A DNA stretch of 64,000 nucleotides from Cordyceps javanica. Lineage: Eukaryota > Ascomycota > Sordariomycetes > Hypocreales > Cordycipitaceae. This document shows, one piece after another, positions 33,272-44,484 of the stretch. The stretch lies in contig JAAECO010000004.1 of the NCBI GenBank assembly GCA_036850795.1, forward strand, positions 2,976,001 to 3,040,000, written 5' to 3'. The notes below the pieces were generated by a model. The model was not told the DNA's origin, ran no database searches, and saw only the letters and a list, made by a program, of their open reading frames with translations. Made by a program: the position numbers and the translations under genes. Positions within the stretch are counted from its first letter, which is position 1. Each line of letters opens with the position of its first letter.

Positions 33272-33625
33272 CACTATAGATTAAGATAATAATGAAGCCG
33301 ACAGCGAAGTCAGCGAGGACTGTATGCAACGACTGGAGTTGTTCACGAGATGCTACATTGGCTGGCTGGAAGCCTGTTAGAAATATAGTGGGGTGTCACT
33401 ACAGAACGTCACTCAGAACCAGAATAGTTAGGCGGTGAAGGCGCATCCGGGTTTAAAGGATGGCAGAATCTGCAGTCTTAGTGGGGGACGAACGAGAGTC
33501 GACAAAACTCCAGTGTGAGTCAAGGAAGGCCCTTCATGGCTTTGAGTCATCAGCCTAAAGGCAGCAGTCGTTTCTTCTTTTGTATGATTGAATAGCCTTT
33601 TGTTTCGAAGCAAAGCATCAGCAAA
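33272..33625. promoter_or_regulatory. Bidirectional promoter between cwf21 and CDC123
   Basis: The 354 bases separate two divergent start codons, so both promoters must overlap here. No core motif stands out by eye. Confidence 0.6.
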
Positions 33626-34864
33626 ATGCCACACATGGGAGAAGACAATGACGCAGGCTCGGAGCCTGCGTTTGTATTCCCCCCCGTCACTAAAGACCAT
33701 ATACAAAATTGTTCCTATGACGCCTGGTTCCCCAAGTACCGCAGCTCATGTATCAAGTCAAGAATTATTCCGATTCCTGACGAATTCAGCGCCTATCTAC
33801 AAGAGGATGGCATTATTCTAGCAGACGATAGCGATGTTCTGGGCGAGGCGCAAGACGATGAGTGGCAAAGTTCTGGCGCAACGACCTCTAACAATGCGCA
33901 ACAAGGTGGTGAAGACTCGGACAGCGACGAACCCTCACAGCGGCCTCCAAATGAGCGCTTTCCCGAAACTCACAAAGCGATCAAAGATACTATTGATGAA
34001 CTTGGCGGGGCAGTTGCCCCCAAGTTGAATTGGTCGTCACCCAAAGATGCAAAGTGGATTTCAGCACACCAGAATACTCTCAAGTGTACATCGCCCAACG
34101 ACATCTACCTACTTCTTAAGTCCTCATCATTCGTCTCTCATGACCTTGCGCATGCCTTCGATGGGTGTACCGCTCCCGAACCCAGCCGGCCCTTCCGTCC
34201 AATTCTCGTTCTTCGCCCCTACTTTACACCTCATGTAGCCCTGGAATTTAGGTGTTTTGTCAAGCATCGCCAACTTATTGCAATATCGCAGCGAGACCTG
34301 AACTACTACAACTTTCTTGAGGGCCTGAGACCGAACTTGTGGCGCAAAATTACCAAATTCCACAACGAGACTCTACGTCATACCTTTCCGGATGCCAGCT
34401 TCACCTTCGATGTTTATGTTCCGGAAAATTCTCTAGCAGATGATGGGTTAGGAAAGGTCAGACTTATGGATATTAATCCTTGGGCAATCCGTACCGATGC
34501 GCTCTTGTTCAGCTGGGAAGAGCTCCTCCAACAAGAAGTCGCCAGACCACTGTATGGGCCGCCCGCAGGCGCAGACGCTGCCGACGTCAGCGGAGGGGAG
34601 ACTACTGCAGACGAGTTTGACGACGATATTTTGCAAGAGTACAGTCCTGATCGCCTCCCCGAGCTCAGAATCGTTGAGAAGAACGATCCCGGTGCATATA
34701 ATTTCAGCACCCCACAATATTCGGCGCACAAGCTACCCAAAGAAGTTGTCGATGCTAGTCTGGCTGGAGAGGGAGGTCTACGTGAATTTGCACAGCAATG
34801 GAAGGACATCACCGAGGGACGTGGTGGAAGTATGTGGGAGCAGTCGGGTGCTGGTGGCGCATAG
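33626..34864 (+). CDS. CDC123: Cdc123 / D123 family protein, eIF2 assembly factor
   Basis: Single exon, 412 residues. Typical family stretches are CSYDAWFPKYRSSCIKSRII, APKLNWSSPKDAKWI, SFVSHDLAHAF, LVLRPYFTPHVALEFRCFV, IAISQRDLNYYNFL, TFDVYVPENS and RLMDINPWAIRTDALLFSW. Cdc123 has an ATP-grasp fold; the acidic DINPW region contributes to ATP/metal binding. It promotes joining of eIF2 gamma with the other eIF2 subunits in the cytoplasm and so supports translation and cell-cycle entry. An acidic insertion (GGEDSDSDEPSQRPP) sits near residue 95 and another Asp/Glu segment near 325. The first ATG of the frame was used. Confidence 0.95.
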   Translation: MPHMGEDNDAGSEPAFVFPPVTKDHIQNCSYDAWFPKYRSSCIKSRIIPIPDEFSAYLQEDGIILADDSDVLGEAQDDEWQSSGATTSNNAQQGGEDSDSDEPSQRPPNERFPETHKAIKDTIDELGGAVAPKLNWSSPKDAKWISAHQNTLKCTSPNDIYLLLKSSSFVSHDLAHAFDGCTAPEPSRPFRPILVLRPYFTPHVALEFRCFVKHRQLIAISQRDLNYYNFLEGLRPNLWRKITKFHNETLRHTFPDASFTFDVYVPENSLADDGLGKVRLMDINPWAIRTDALLFSWEELLQQEVARPLYGPPAGADAADVSGGETTADEFDDDILQEYSPDRLPELRIVEKNDPGAYNFSTPQYSAHKLPKEVVDASLAGEGGLREFAQQWKDITEGRGGSMWEQSGAGGA

Positions 34865-35223
34865 GTTACTTACACAATCGAAGCGGGGTGGAGGAGTAGG
34901 ATGTGCCCTCGTAGGCCCGCAACACAGCTAGAGTTTCATGAACAGAGGGCTATGCGGAATGAACAAAGAAACAAACACAGACACTTGATACAGTCACCAT
35001 ACGCGTCCAAATTCACATACATCTCACCTGGCCACGCAGTTGATGTTTCGAGGCAGGCGAACGTGTGGCTCGTGCACTCGCACTCTAAAATCGCTGCCAG
35101 CTGCTGCCAGCTGGCGACTTGACTTACACGATCAAACACCGAGCCGTTGACCTACCACCCATATCACGAGGATCATCTGAAGTTTCGAAGCAGTCAGTAG
35201 GTCCTTTTGCAGGAACGATCAGC
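34865..35223. other. Intergenic region
   Basis: Between CDC123 and the DUF3716 gene, same strand. Holds an imperfect inverted repeat around 35094-35112 (GCTGCCAGCTGCTGCCAGCTGGC). No coding frame supported. Confidence 0.5.
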
Positions 35224-36625
35224 ATGCCCTCTCGTCCTCGACCGTCAAAAATTACCAAGCACAATGGAAGTGCTCGCTACCGCAAAACGGTGTCCGACAC
35301 CGGGCAGCAACAGCTAGATCACCAATATATTGTTGAGGACGGAACAGTGAGTGAAAATCCGTTCACCTCAGGCGTTCCTTCATCCAGTCATCGCGTTTGC
35401 TCCATCCACGACCGGTCAAAACAAACGACATGCTAATGAGAGATCATCAGGCTAATGGCAATGGTGCACTGAACAACCGAGTTCCTCTTGGCCCCGGCCA
35501 GCTGGCTCTGCCTGTTCCTCAGAGCGGCCCTCTATCCAGCATCGGCGGCGGAGATGGCTGTGACGCCTTTTCCTTCTCCAACCAACCAAATCCTTATCCC
35601 ATGCCAGGTCCCGAGCGATATCCGTCTGCCGCCGAATTGGCTTACTCCAAGTACGGCGCCGCTGTCAAGCTCGAAAGCGCTCTTTGCAAGAAGGTCGCCG
35701 GCGAAGAGGCTAAGCGTCTACCGATGCAGCGCCGCCCAGACCAGAAACTCAACATTGACCGCCGCAGCAACATGGAGGCCTTTCTCGCTCATGTAACGGG
35801 CCAGGTGGCTGATAAGCCATGCAAAAATTGCCACAAAGGCCACGGCCCTTGGGCGCAATGCGTGGTCTATGACGGTCAGATGTGTGGCAGCTGTACCAAC
35901 TGCTGGTACAATGCTAGCGGCTCACGCTGCACGTTTCACGGTACGTTGTAGTCTGCAAAGGGCGGAGATATGGCCTTCTTGAATGTGACTTACAGTGAAG
36001 AATAGGCAACGGTGCTGCCACCGCGTCTACCGCGTCACCCACCTCAGCAACTCCGGGTGGCATTTCGGCCGACGCTCCTGAAGAGACCGGAGGCAAGAAC
36101 CTTCCCTATTATTCATCGCCCAAGAATGAATTGAAGCCCATCTCAGACTGGGCAACGCCTCGTCACGACAATGAAAGCAACGCCTCCACCCAAAGCCAGC
36201 CGCATGCCCCCGAGCACCTCCCAGTTCAGCCCCCGGCCTACATTGACTACCACCAACCGCCGCCCATACCCCACGGCCTGCCCAGCTTGGGAATGTCATT
36301 CGGCAGCAGTCACGACGTTTCAGCTGCTGCTGCGTCTTGGATGGCAAATGACCCAACGCGCCGGTTGATTTACCAGGCCATGGGCGACGTGGCCATGCTG
36401 AGCCGGCGGGATAGGCACATTGCCCGGATCGAGACGGCAGCTGAGGAGCTGGCCATGCGCGTTGCCGAATATCAGGAGTATATGAGGACGCCTGAGGGCA
36501 TGACAGAACAACAACACTATGAAGAGAACGCGAGTACGCAAATGATGCCACCGGGCCACGCACATGATGCACGGATGGAGACGATGGAGACTGAGTCGGT
36601 TCACGACGGAAGCCCCATGTCTTGA
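35224..36625 (+). CDS. DUF3716 domain protein, Cys/His-rich, fungal-specific
   Basis: Exons 35224-35346, 35451-35940 and 36006-36625, 410 residues. Exon 2 holds the Cys-rich domain: PCKNCHKGHGPWAQCVVYDG followed by CGSCTNCWYNASGSRCTFH, the pattern of DUF3716, which probably binds zinc. This domain is common in Sordariomycete and Eurotiomycete proteins of unknown role, possibly nuclear. The N-terminus is basic (SRPRPSKITKHNGSARYRK) and the C-terminal third has a helical segment around AMLSRRDRHIARIETAAEELAMRVAEY. Intron donors are GTGAGT and GTACGT and both acceptors end AG with branch-like CTAAT upstream of the first. Frame and phases agree throughout. Confidence 0.83.
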
Positions 36626-37851
36626 GCCGCCCAAACGCGTGTATTGCTGGATTTTCTCTTGCGTCACAGCGATCCGTCTCAATCACGTTGTTACAATCTC
36701 GCGTCTTGTTTTTGCTTCTTTGATAAAGGTTATTTGGCCAACTCTCCCGCAGAACTTGCTTATCTTTGTTGTACCTGGAGCGTTTTGGTCTGACCAATGT
36801 TCCGGGAGAAAAAGCTGCCTTTCGCTGGCGGGAACAAATGGAGTGTTAAATACGATCTAGCGGTTTGCTATAATGGACAATTACCAACCCCCTAAGCAGT
36901 CTATTTCGTCGCGTACAGGATTCCAGGCCCCATGACGCAGGCGACGAGTGTATTATTATGGGGTCTTGTAAACAAATTACAATTAATATAGCATTGAGCT
37001 CACACACAAAGACGTCGTAATCCTTGGAGATGCGCGTTGAAGAGGTGTTTGTTTTTAGAAAAGATGATTTCGTAATTAAACAAAGTAAATGCATCAACCG
37101 CGCGCGCCCTTGTACCTCTTCTTCCGTCAAGACGCCGACGTTCTTCGCTCTTGTATTCCGGCTTTTCTTGACACCGGTCTTCTCCCATCTGACAGACCAA
37201 AAAGAAACCAAAGAAATCGAAATTATAGAAAAAAAAAAAAGATACAGTTCACACCGTTTGCTCTCCTTCACCCGAGGACCTGGCCACCGCAGAAAACAAC
37301 TAAAAAAATCCTTCATTCTCTTTTTACAGGCAGCGGCTAGCTCAAGAAGAACAGCACGGCAACGAAAAATAAAAGAGCATTGATAATAAAAAACGATGAA
37401 TGAGAGGGAACGATAACAAGAAGTAAAAAAAAAACAACAAATATCCACTCCGTTTTCTCCCTGATCAAAGGCTGATGTCGTTGGTAGCTGCTGAAAGGAG
37501 CATTGAGCGACTTGCGCCAGAAATGACGGCCAGTTCGCCATCATATCTGCAACAATTTGTTTGCTGTATTCGAGATGCAGAGTCCTAGTTATTCTCCTTG
37601 TTGCGAAGGATTGAAGCGAAGCCGGTCGCGTGATAGGAATGACGATTGACCGAATGATCTTGAGTTAGAACGAAGAAAATATCGGACGCTAGTTCGGGCC
37701 GTAGGCTCGGGTCGCTGGCATGATGACCATTTGTGTACAAATTCGTAAGCCGCCCCTTGGTCCGTATAGTTTCGTAATCGACTTTGAGGGTATTCATGGG
37801 TGCTAAAAAGAAAACGCAAAAGAAAATCGAGGGTCGAGAACAGACAACGGC
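36626..37851. other. Intergenic region, long 3' flank of G-alpha
   Basis: Convergent space of 1.2 kb between the DUF3716 and G-alpha genes. A/T-rich, with A runs near 37230 and 37426. The minus-strand frame at 36846-37544 is an unsupported open frame and probably lies in the G-alpha 3' untranslated region. No RNA gene recognised. Confidence 0.5.
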
Positions 37852-39128
37852 TTAAATCAGACCACACAAACGCAGATTCTCCTGAATGATAATGTCTAGA
37901 AGGCAGTTAGTATATATCAATTGAGTCAGCTTTCGGGCAGGCCCGACGTACCATTGACCGCCGCCATGACGAAGCGGATTTGGGTGGTATCGGTGGCACA
38001 CGTGAAATGTGTGTAAATTTGCTTGTTCTCGTGCTGGTTGAGGCTGACGAAGCGGTTCAGGATGTAGTCACAAGCAGCGGCGTAGTCGTCACCTCCCTCG
38101 TAGTCTGGAAAATAATTCTTCATAGGACTGACCGGCAGCTTCTCCTTGAAGCGGTCAATCTTGTTGAGGAACAGAATGATGGATGTCTTGGTGAACCATC
38201 GTGAATTGCAGATGGAGTCGAAGAGGGTCAGAGCCTCCTGCATACGGTTGACGGTCTCATCTTCGAAAAGGAGCTGGTCGTACTCGGAGATGGCGACGAG
38301 GAAGAGAATGGTGGTGACATTCTCAAAGCAGTGAATCCACTTCTTACGCTCAGAACGCTGGCCACCAACGTCGAACATGCGGTAGGTAAGGTCACCGATG
38401 ATGAAAGTGGTCTCAGTAATACCGGTGGTCTTGACACGCGAGCGGAGAACGTCCTGGTCGTTGGGCATGTAGTCGGGGGCGGCGATGCGAGTAATGTTGT
38501 CAAAGTAGCTGGAGGGTGGTGAGCATTGATAAATACGACGTTGTCGATGAGGACGTGAGCGGCCGGGTTCCACTTACTATCTAGCCGAGTCGTTGAGCTG
38601 GTACTCGCGCGAGCGCTTGAAGCACTCTTGCACGCCACGATCCTTCCAAAGAGCTTCGATGGCTCCGCCAACCTCGGGAGGAAGAACCTCGCCTTCGATC
38701 TGAGCGGGTTGAATGAAGATGGTCTGGACATGGTACTCCATGCGCTGGTCCTCGAGAGGGAGCTCGAGCGACTCCATGGCCTCGAGAATGACGCGCATGG
38801 ACTGGACCGTGTTGCTGAAGATGATCTCCTTGAATGATTCACGTTCGTCGCGGGAATAGCCGCCCTCATGAATGAGCTTCATTTGTTTGAGAATGGTCGA
38901 TTTGCCGGATTCACCAGCACCTGGTTGAGCGGTTAGAATGACAGACCCGACCCAGCGCCTAGATACGGAGATACAAGGGGTATCTGCAGAGATGGCAGAC
39001 ATTGACTTACCAAGAAGAAGCATCTTGATCTCGTTGCGCTGCATCATTCTGTCGCGGCGGAGCTGGTTCTCGATCTCCTCGTTGCGGGCCCGGCCCTCCT
39101 TCTCCTCTGCGCTCATTCCGCAACCCAT
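37852..39128 (-). CDS. Heterotrimeric G-protein alpha subunit, group I (GNA-1/MAGB/CPG-1 type)
   Basis: Four exons: 39128-39011, 38920-38578, 38508-37952 and 37895-37852, 353 residues, exactly the family length. MGCGMS gives Gly2 for myristoylation and Cys3 for palmitoylation, fixing it to the plasma membrane. GTP-binding motifs are GAGESGKS at 40-47, RSRVKTTGITE with the switch I Arg, DVGGQRSERKKW with catalytic Gln204, NKID and TCATDT. The tail CGLI has the Cys four residues from the end that is typical of Gi-like subunits. In other filamentous fungi this subunit controls growth, conidiation, cAMP signalling and pathogenicity or secondary metabolism. The last exon is only 44 bases and encodes the receptor-facing tail. 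The gene has about 4.9 kb of apparently gene-free DNA upstream. Confidence 0.97.
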
Positions 39129-42100
39129 CTTGACGGGATTGACAGGATTGAATGGACGAATGCTCGTATGGTGCAAGTTGCGAAACAAGTAGAGGTCGTT
39201 TTCGACTTTTCAAGACTATCGCGGGCAGTCCTAGCCGTATTTTGTGAAGCCTTCGATGAGATCTGGTGTCTGCGGAGAGGGGTCAGCAAAAATAGGGGAA
39301 GAGGCTTGAGGCGCGACGGGAATGGTGGCAGCACGGGCGTAACACGAGTGTGCGCTGTGGAGCAGGAAAAAACGAGCAAGAAAACGCTCGACGCTGCGAC
39401 TGTAGATCCGCTGCACCGGATGGGAATATGACGATGACCAGAACATGAGAAGTTTGGCGATGATTGCCGGTGAGGCGGCACTGGAGCAGCGTACCCGGCG
39501 TCCCCCTGGGCGTGGCTGGTAGTGGCGGACACAGTGCAGTGGTGAAGCTGGGGTTCTTGTGCGAAGCGGGACGAGAACGACTCACCAAAGAATACGGATT
39601 GCGCCAGTCGAGAAAAGTGAGGCAAAAAAAAAAAAAGGCAAGCCAATTGAGGATAGCGAAGGAGGAGAAACCGTCTGATGGAAGGAAGCGAGGAAGAAGA
39701 GGAAAGGAAGCGGAATGCGTCGATGCACTGGTCGCAAGCAGAAGGCGGGTAGATTTAGTTAGTGTGGCTCGTCGGGAGGAAATGAGTTTGCGAGGGACTT
39801 GGGAAGAAAAAAAAAAAGAATGAGAGGGGCCGTGCTGGGGGGGAGGAAGACCCATGGGGGGTTGGTTCTTTGGGTGGTTCTTTCGGGGGGAGGCTAGTAA
39901 GATGGCCCAGTGGAAGTGGAAGGCGGGATTGCGGTGGCAGCGGCGAAAAAGGGCGAGCGGGCGCTAGAAAGAGGAGACTATGGCGCTGTGAAGAGTTTAC
40001 TTACAGCGCAGACTACAGCTCTCTTTATCCTCTGCGCCACCTGAATCCGGTGAGGCCCTTGCAAAGGACACCAGATGCCCTGCGCTGTGTGAGTACCTAC
40101 CTAGGTAGCTACGAAGGTAGACAGGTAGGTACCTACCTACCTAGGTACTTACCTCCCTCCCTACTTAAATTCTAAGTACTCACCTACCTAGGTGCCGATA
40201 CCGAGATTGTCATCAATCTACAGTGGAGGACCAATTACGCACTGTGTCTCGCAGTCTTAGGTACTTGCCGCCACACCAATCTCGCGCAGACAGGGGCCCA
40301 GATCATCGTCCGGCCCCCCCTGCGTGCGCGACCACCAGCAACCACCAGATGCGCAATTGCCCGTGGCGTCTAATATGTCTAATATCGCCCGTGCCCACAA
40401 GAACAGGTACCGTGTACACAGTGTCCGCGGTTGAAATCCACTCGTCCACCGTTCCAGAGCCCTCCCCTCCACCTTGTGATGCCTGTCTCCAAAAGCAGGA
40501 CCTACCAGCCTACTTAACTTGGTTGTTTTGTAGGTATCTGAGAACTGTAGAAGCCTGTAAATCTGAGACGACTATTGGAATTCATGACAGCTCCGTCCTC
40601 ACATCCTTTGGGTGTAGAGCATCGCTAGCAAGCGGAACCTGCCCGGGTTTGTGGCCTTTCCAGGCCGTCGTTCGTGGAGTCAGCGCACCACTTACTGATT
40701 ACCTTTTTGCTATCGACGGATACTTACTAGGTAGTGAATGAACTTGCCACGAGCAAGTATCGAGTCCGATACCAGCACCACAACCTTTGCGTTTGCTCCC
40801 CCCTGGGGAACGTCGCCATCATGAGCGACCAAGTATGACATGACCTCGTTTTGGGCTCTTCTTGCCGTCATCCTCAGCCTATCGCCAGGAGATCGGCGCA
40901 CGTCGCAGACTTTCTGACGCACCCCATTGACCGAGGACCCTCAACACCTCCTCGAACGCAATTTCGAGCTATATTCTGTGCTTCACTGGAGAAGTGCTCG
41001 ACGCTTTGCCACCGCCTACTACTTGCCTAACAAAAGAGCGATCGCCCTGACAGTAAGTATTCTGTACACTGTCTCCGTACGGATACAATGCTCGTTACAC
41101 ACTGCCGAGCGTACTCATCTGATTCCAGCTTTCTCAACACTGCAGTGGAGCCAGCCCTCGCAGGTTGCATCCTAGCATCGTCCCTGGTCCTGGACCTGAC
41201 TAGGCTGGGGGGTGGCCCTGGGCCTTTGTGGCCTTTCACTAGTGCCGGTGCTCTGCAACAAAGGCAAAGAGGGCTTTCGAGTTGCGGACACAACACGTTC
41301 GACTGATCCAAGTCGTGTTCAACAAGACAGGAGGCAACATTAACTTAGCATTTGCACCGGCTGGCCCTTCGAGAACTTGACCGGAAAAGGATGCCCCTGC
41401 CACCCTGCCACCCTGCGGGCAATCCGGCTCCATACTTACTTTTTAGCCGGTCTGTTTTGATTGCCGACAAGCTTCCGGATACTGATGGAAGACTCTTCTT
41501 GCACGGCGAAACAGGGCGAAACTCATCCTGAATGACTGCCCATCAGCCCAAACGGTAAGAAACAGCTTCGTGTGGCGTGTTAGCTACTCCCGACACGTTG
41601 GCGACCAGTCTGCTTCCGTGTTTCGTCGTCACGAACGCATCCTCCTATTATAGATGACTTGGATAAAATATTGGCAGTGTCGTGAACTGGACCCAGGCAG
41701 CCAGGATCGACCTTTGCAGATAGGGGTGTGCCCATGGCATCACAAATTAAGAATCAGTTCAGCAAGAGAAGAAAAAAAGAAGAATGAGGAGGACGTGCGG
41801 AGATGCAGAGCTCGCGTGGCAACATGGCTCCCTGCGCAACGCTTCGGCTCTTGGTCTTATTGCACCATCAGGACGGAGTAAGTGCAGATTACCTACAAGA
41901 GGCAAATGCCCGTCGTTAGTAACCCGTGCTACCTACTTACAAATACTGTACTCAGTAACTACAGAGTATGTACCGAGCATTCGCGAATACTGTAAAAGTA
42001 TGTCTCACTTACAGTCCTGGTCGCCAGGCTATCTGCTCCATGGGATCTGCACACAGGAACGCGGCTCCAGACATATTTTAGGACGCGCATGGCCACCCTC

Positions 42101-44004
42101 ATCTCAACCACCTTGAAAACGTGACAAGTTCGTGTATCCGCTGTCAGCATGAAGCTGAAGTTTGAGCTGCCGTGGAAGCAGCCTGGAATCCCCGCTGCGG
42201 TTGACTCTCCTTGCCCCAGGGTCCATCGGTCTGGTTCTTTGCAAAGCGGGCGTGGACTCATTTTGCGCTTGGTGGTTCCGTCATTGGCTGCCGCCCTTTT
42301 GAAGCCGGCTAGATCTGCGACGTGAGACGAGACAGACAGGCACCCGCGCTGGCTCGGAGCTGTTCTGTGACGATAGTGGCATAGTGGCTCGTCTCACGAT
42401 TTTGCCTTGGAGCAGGGCTAGAAAATTTAGGGATTCGAAAAACTCCACGATGACACACATCTGCATGCCAGCACTTCTAACCAGGCCGCCAGGCTCCTTG
42501 GCCCGCATGCCCGTTCCACACGCAGGACACGTTGTAGCGAGATTACCTGGTCGGCGCGCTGGTGCAGGGTTGTCACAAATTGCCTGTCCAGCGCGGCCCA
42601 ACAACGGTGAAGCTAGAGTTGGATCCGGCTAGTTCCCTGGAGCCCGGTTGACCACCCTGGTGGGTATGAACTATCGGAAACAGCCCCTGACCACTGCATA
42701 CTCTGTTTCGCAGGCCCACGTCTTATTCGCATGCCGCAAGAAGCTGCCAACGAGTCTCGTCCAATGGTCCAATGCCCCCCTCCTGTGACAAGGCCTCCTG
42801 TGACAAGGCTGGCAAGCCGGCAGGCGCAAGGCCCGTCCGTCCATCATCATCTGGAAGAACGGAGTGCCCGGGGTGTCAGGGGCTTCTAGAATGTTTACCG
42901 AAGACGAACACTGTTGCACATTGGGCTTCTGCTCTGGTCATTGAAGTCAATTTTCTTAAGGAGACCCAAGGTTCCAACAAGCTGCAAACTAGCGCCACAC
43001 CGTACCAACCGTCTGGAGCCCCGTTCGTTCTCAAGTCAACGTCTGCCTCTGCCTTCTCCTATTTTGTGCTTGCGCATGCTTAACTGGGCTTGTTTGCCTC
43101 TATAAGAAACCACGAGGTTGTCGCATCTATGCTCGTTACACATCTCCATCAATGAGTCGCAGACGCCTATGCTGAACTACTTGTATCTGCTTACCCCGTG
43201 AGTGGTTCATCTCTCAATTGTCAACGCCGGCATGTGCACACACATGCACGCACGCAGGCGCACACAGTGGCCAGTGCTACGAGACTTGGCAAAACTGCAG
43301 GCCATTAATCTAACGTTACTTCGAGCCTCACTCTCCTCCAGCTCCCGCCTTGTCGTCCCTGGAGAGAAGACGACCCCCTAGACCCTGCGACAATAATACG
43401 TTGGTGCTATATCAGAGCCCCCCCACCGGCAGTTGAGGTTTTTTTAAAGGAGCCGGGAGCCCACGAACCAGGCCAATTGGGGGGGCACGTTGTCGAAGAC
43501 CAGGCAGCGCAGTTTGTTGTCAGGCTTGTACTAGAGTTTGCCAGCCTTTCAATATTTCAGCTAGATACGGGAGAAGAGTAGCGTGAGTACAGCTAACATT
43601 GCTCGAGTTCAGTACAGTAGCGAACAAGGGCTAGTCATGATAAGGGATGATGAGCAATTGATTCCGAGACTCTGGGAGAACCGTCTGTCCTGTTTTCGCT
43701 CGTCTCTCATACACAGACACAAGGCACGAGGTCAATGGCTCCCCTTGCTATCGGGGCGCGTTATACATATTCCAGATGATGTTGAAGATGGTTTCTGATT
43801 ATGGACATGTATGCCTAACACAAAGCACAAAAGGAAATATGAAGGTGAATGCATCAAAACGCCAAGACGAGAACGCAAAGTCAAGTCAACCCAAGCCAAG
43901 CCAGAAACAAAGGAAACCGTCAGACAATTGCTGCAAATGAAGGTCAAAGTCTTTGAAGAGCCTTTGAAAGGGGAGAGAAGAAAGTGAAGAACAAAACCAG
44001 CTTC
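39129..44004. other. 4.9-kb gene-poor region upstream of G-alpha
   Basis: No frame here shows a recognisable family, consistent codon bias or splice structure; the longest (40223-40741) is low-complexity. The part next to G-alpha (39200-39860) is purine-rich on this strand, that is pyrimidine-rich in the gene sense, as expected of a long leader or promoter. A large CCTAGG/GGTACC island lies at 40092-40195. Around 43235-43266 is a CACACATGCACGCACGCA stretch. Whether the region holds a non-coding RNA, a degraded element or only regulatory DNA cannot be decided by reading. Confidence 0.5.
40092..40195. repeat. Large CCTAGG/GGTACC palindromic repeat island
   Basis: Within about 100 bases occur GAGTACCTACCTAGGTAGCTAC, then AGGTAGGTACCTACCTAC, CTAGGTACTTACC and CACCTACCTAGGTG. 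These can pair with each other in many ways. Largest member of the dispersed island family. Confidence 0.8.
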
Positions 44005-44484
44005 TCAAACCGAGACGGCAACGAAGAGCGTAGAGTGTGCAATCGTAAATGTGGTGCCAAACTCGGGCGCTGGGGTAGTGATCCAACTCTGGATCCAGCT
44101 CGCCCGCTTCTTGCCCACCGCCTCGACGGCGAGCTCCTCGTCGGCCTCCCCGTCCTCTTCGTCGTCGGTGTCGTCGCGGCCGCGGCGGTGGCTGTCGCGG
44201 CGGTAGAGGGGCATGCCGGCCAGGGCACCCCTGGTGGCGGTCACTGCGCGGCTGAGGGACGCGCGCTTCCACTGCGAGCTCGACGTGAGGGTCAGGGACA
44301 GGCGGCGGGAGGGCGACTTTCTGGAAAAGGCGTCGGACATGCGCTTCTTGAAGCTCGGCGTGTAAGTGTCGGACTCGTCGCCGGCTGAGTCGAGGGATGT
44401 GCGGGCGCGGAGATATTTGCCCTCGCCGTTGAGTTCCTTGAGGGCAATGTATCGAGCATCCTGCTTGAAGAATCGGCTCCGCAT
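44005..44484 (-). CDS. Orphan basic protein, 159 residues, uncertain
   Basis: Single-exon frame starting MRSRFFKQDARYIALKELNG. It is rich in Ser and Arg (FKKRMSDAFSRKSPSRRLSLTLTSSSQW), then an Asp/Glu stretch (RDDTDDEEDGEADEELAVE), and ends TTFTIAHSTLFVAVSV. Third codon positions are G/C-rich, unlike the surrounding DNA, which is the main support. It has no recognised family and no membrane helix or signal peptide. A longer 318-codon frame overlaps on the same strand but reads as low-complexity Ser/His/Arg sequence and was not chosen. A long purine-rich stretch (44640-44790 on this strand) would be its pyrimidine-rich leader. Function unknown. Confidence 0.5.
   Translation of the reverse strand: MRSRFFKQDARYIALKELNGEGKYLRARTSLDSAGDESDTYTPSFKKRMSDAFSRKSPSRRLSLTLTSSSQWKRASLSRAVTATRGALAGMPLYRRDSHRRGRDDTDDEEDGEADEELAVEAVGKKRASWIQSWITTPAPEFGTTFTIAHSTLFVAVSV

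Noticed and set aside
36846..37544. 232-codon minus-strand frame downstream of G-alpha
   Set aside because: A/T-rich, Phe/Ser/Ile-biased, no family resemblance, and lies where the G-alpha 3' untranslated region is expected.
40092..40195. Telomere-like repeats
   Set aside because: The units are TAGGTAGG/CCTACCTA palindromes, not the TTAGGG array of filamentous fungi, and lie between ordinary genes.
40223..40741. 172-codon frame in the gene-poor region
   Set aside because: Mixed low-complexity residues, no family, no splice structure and no codon bias.
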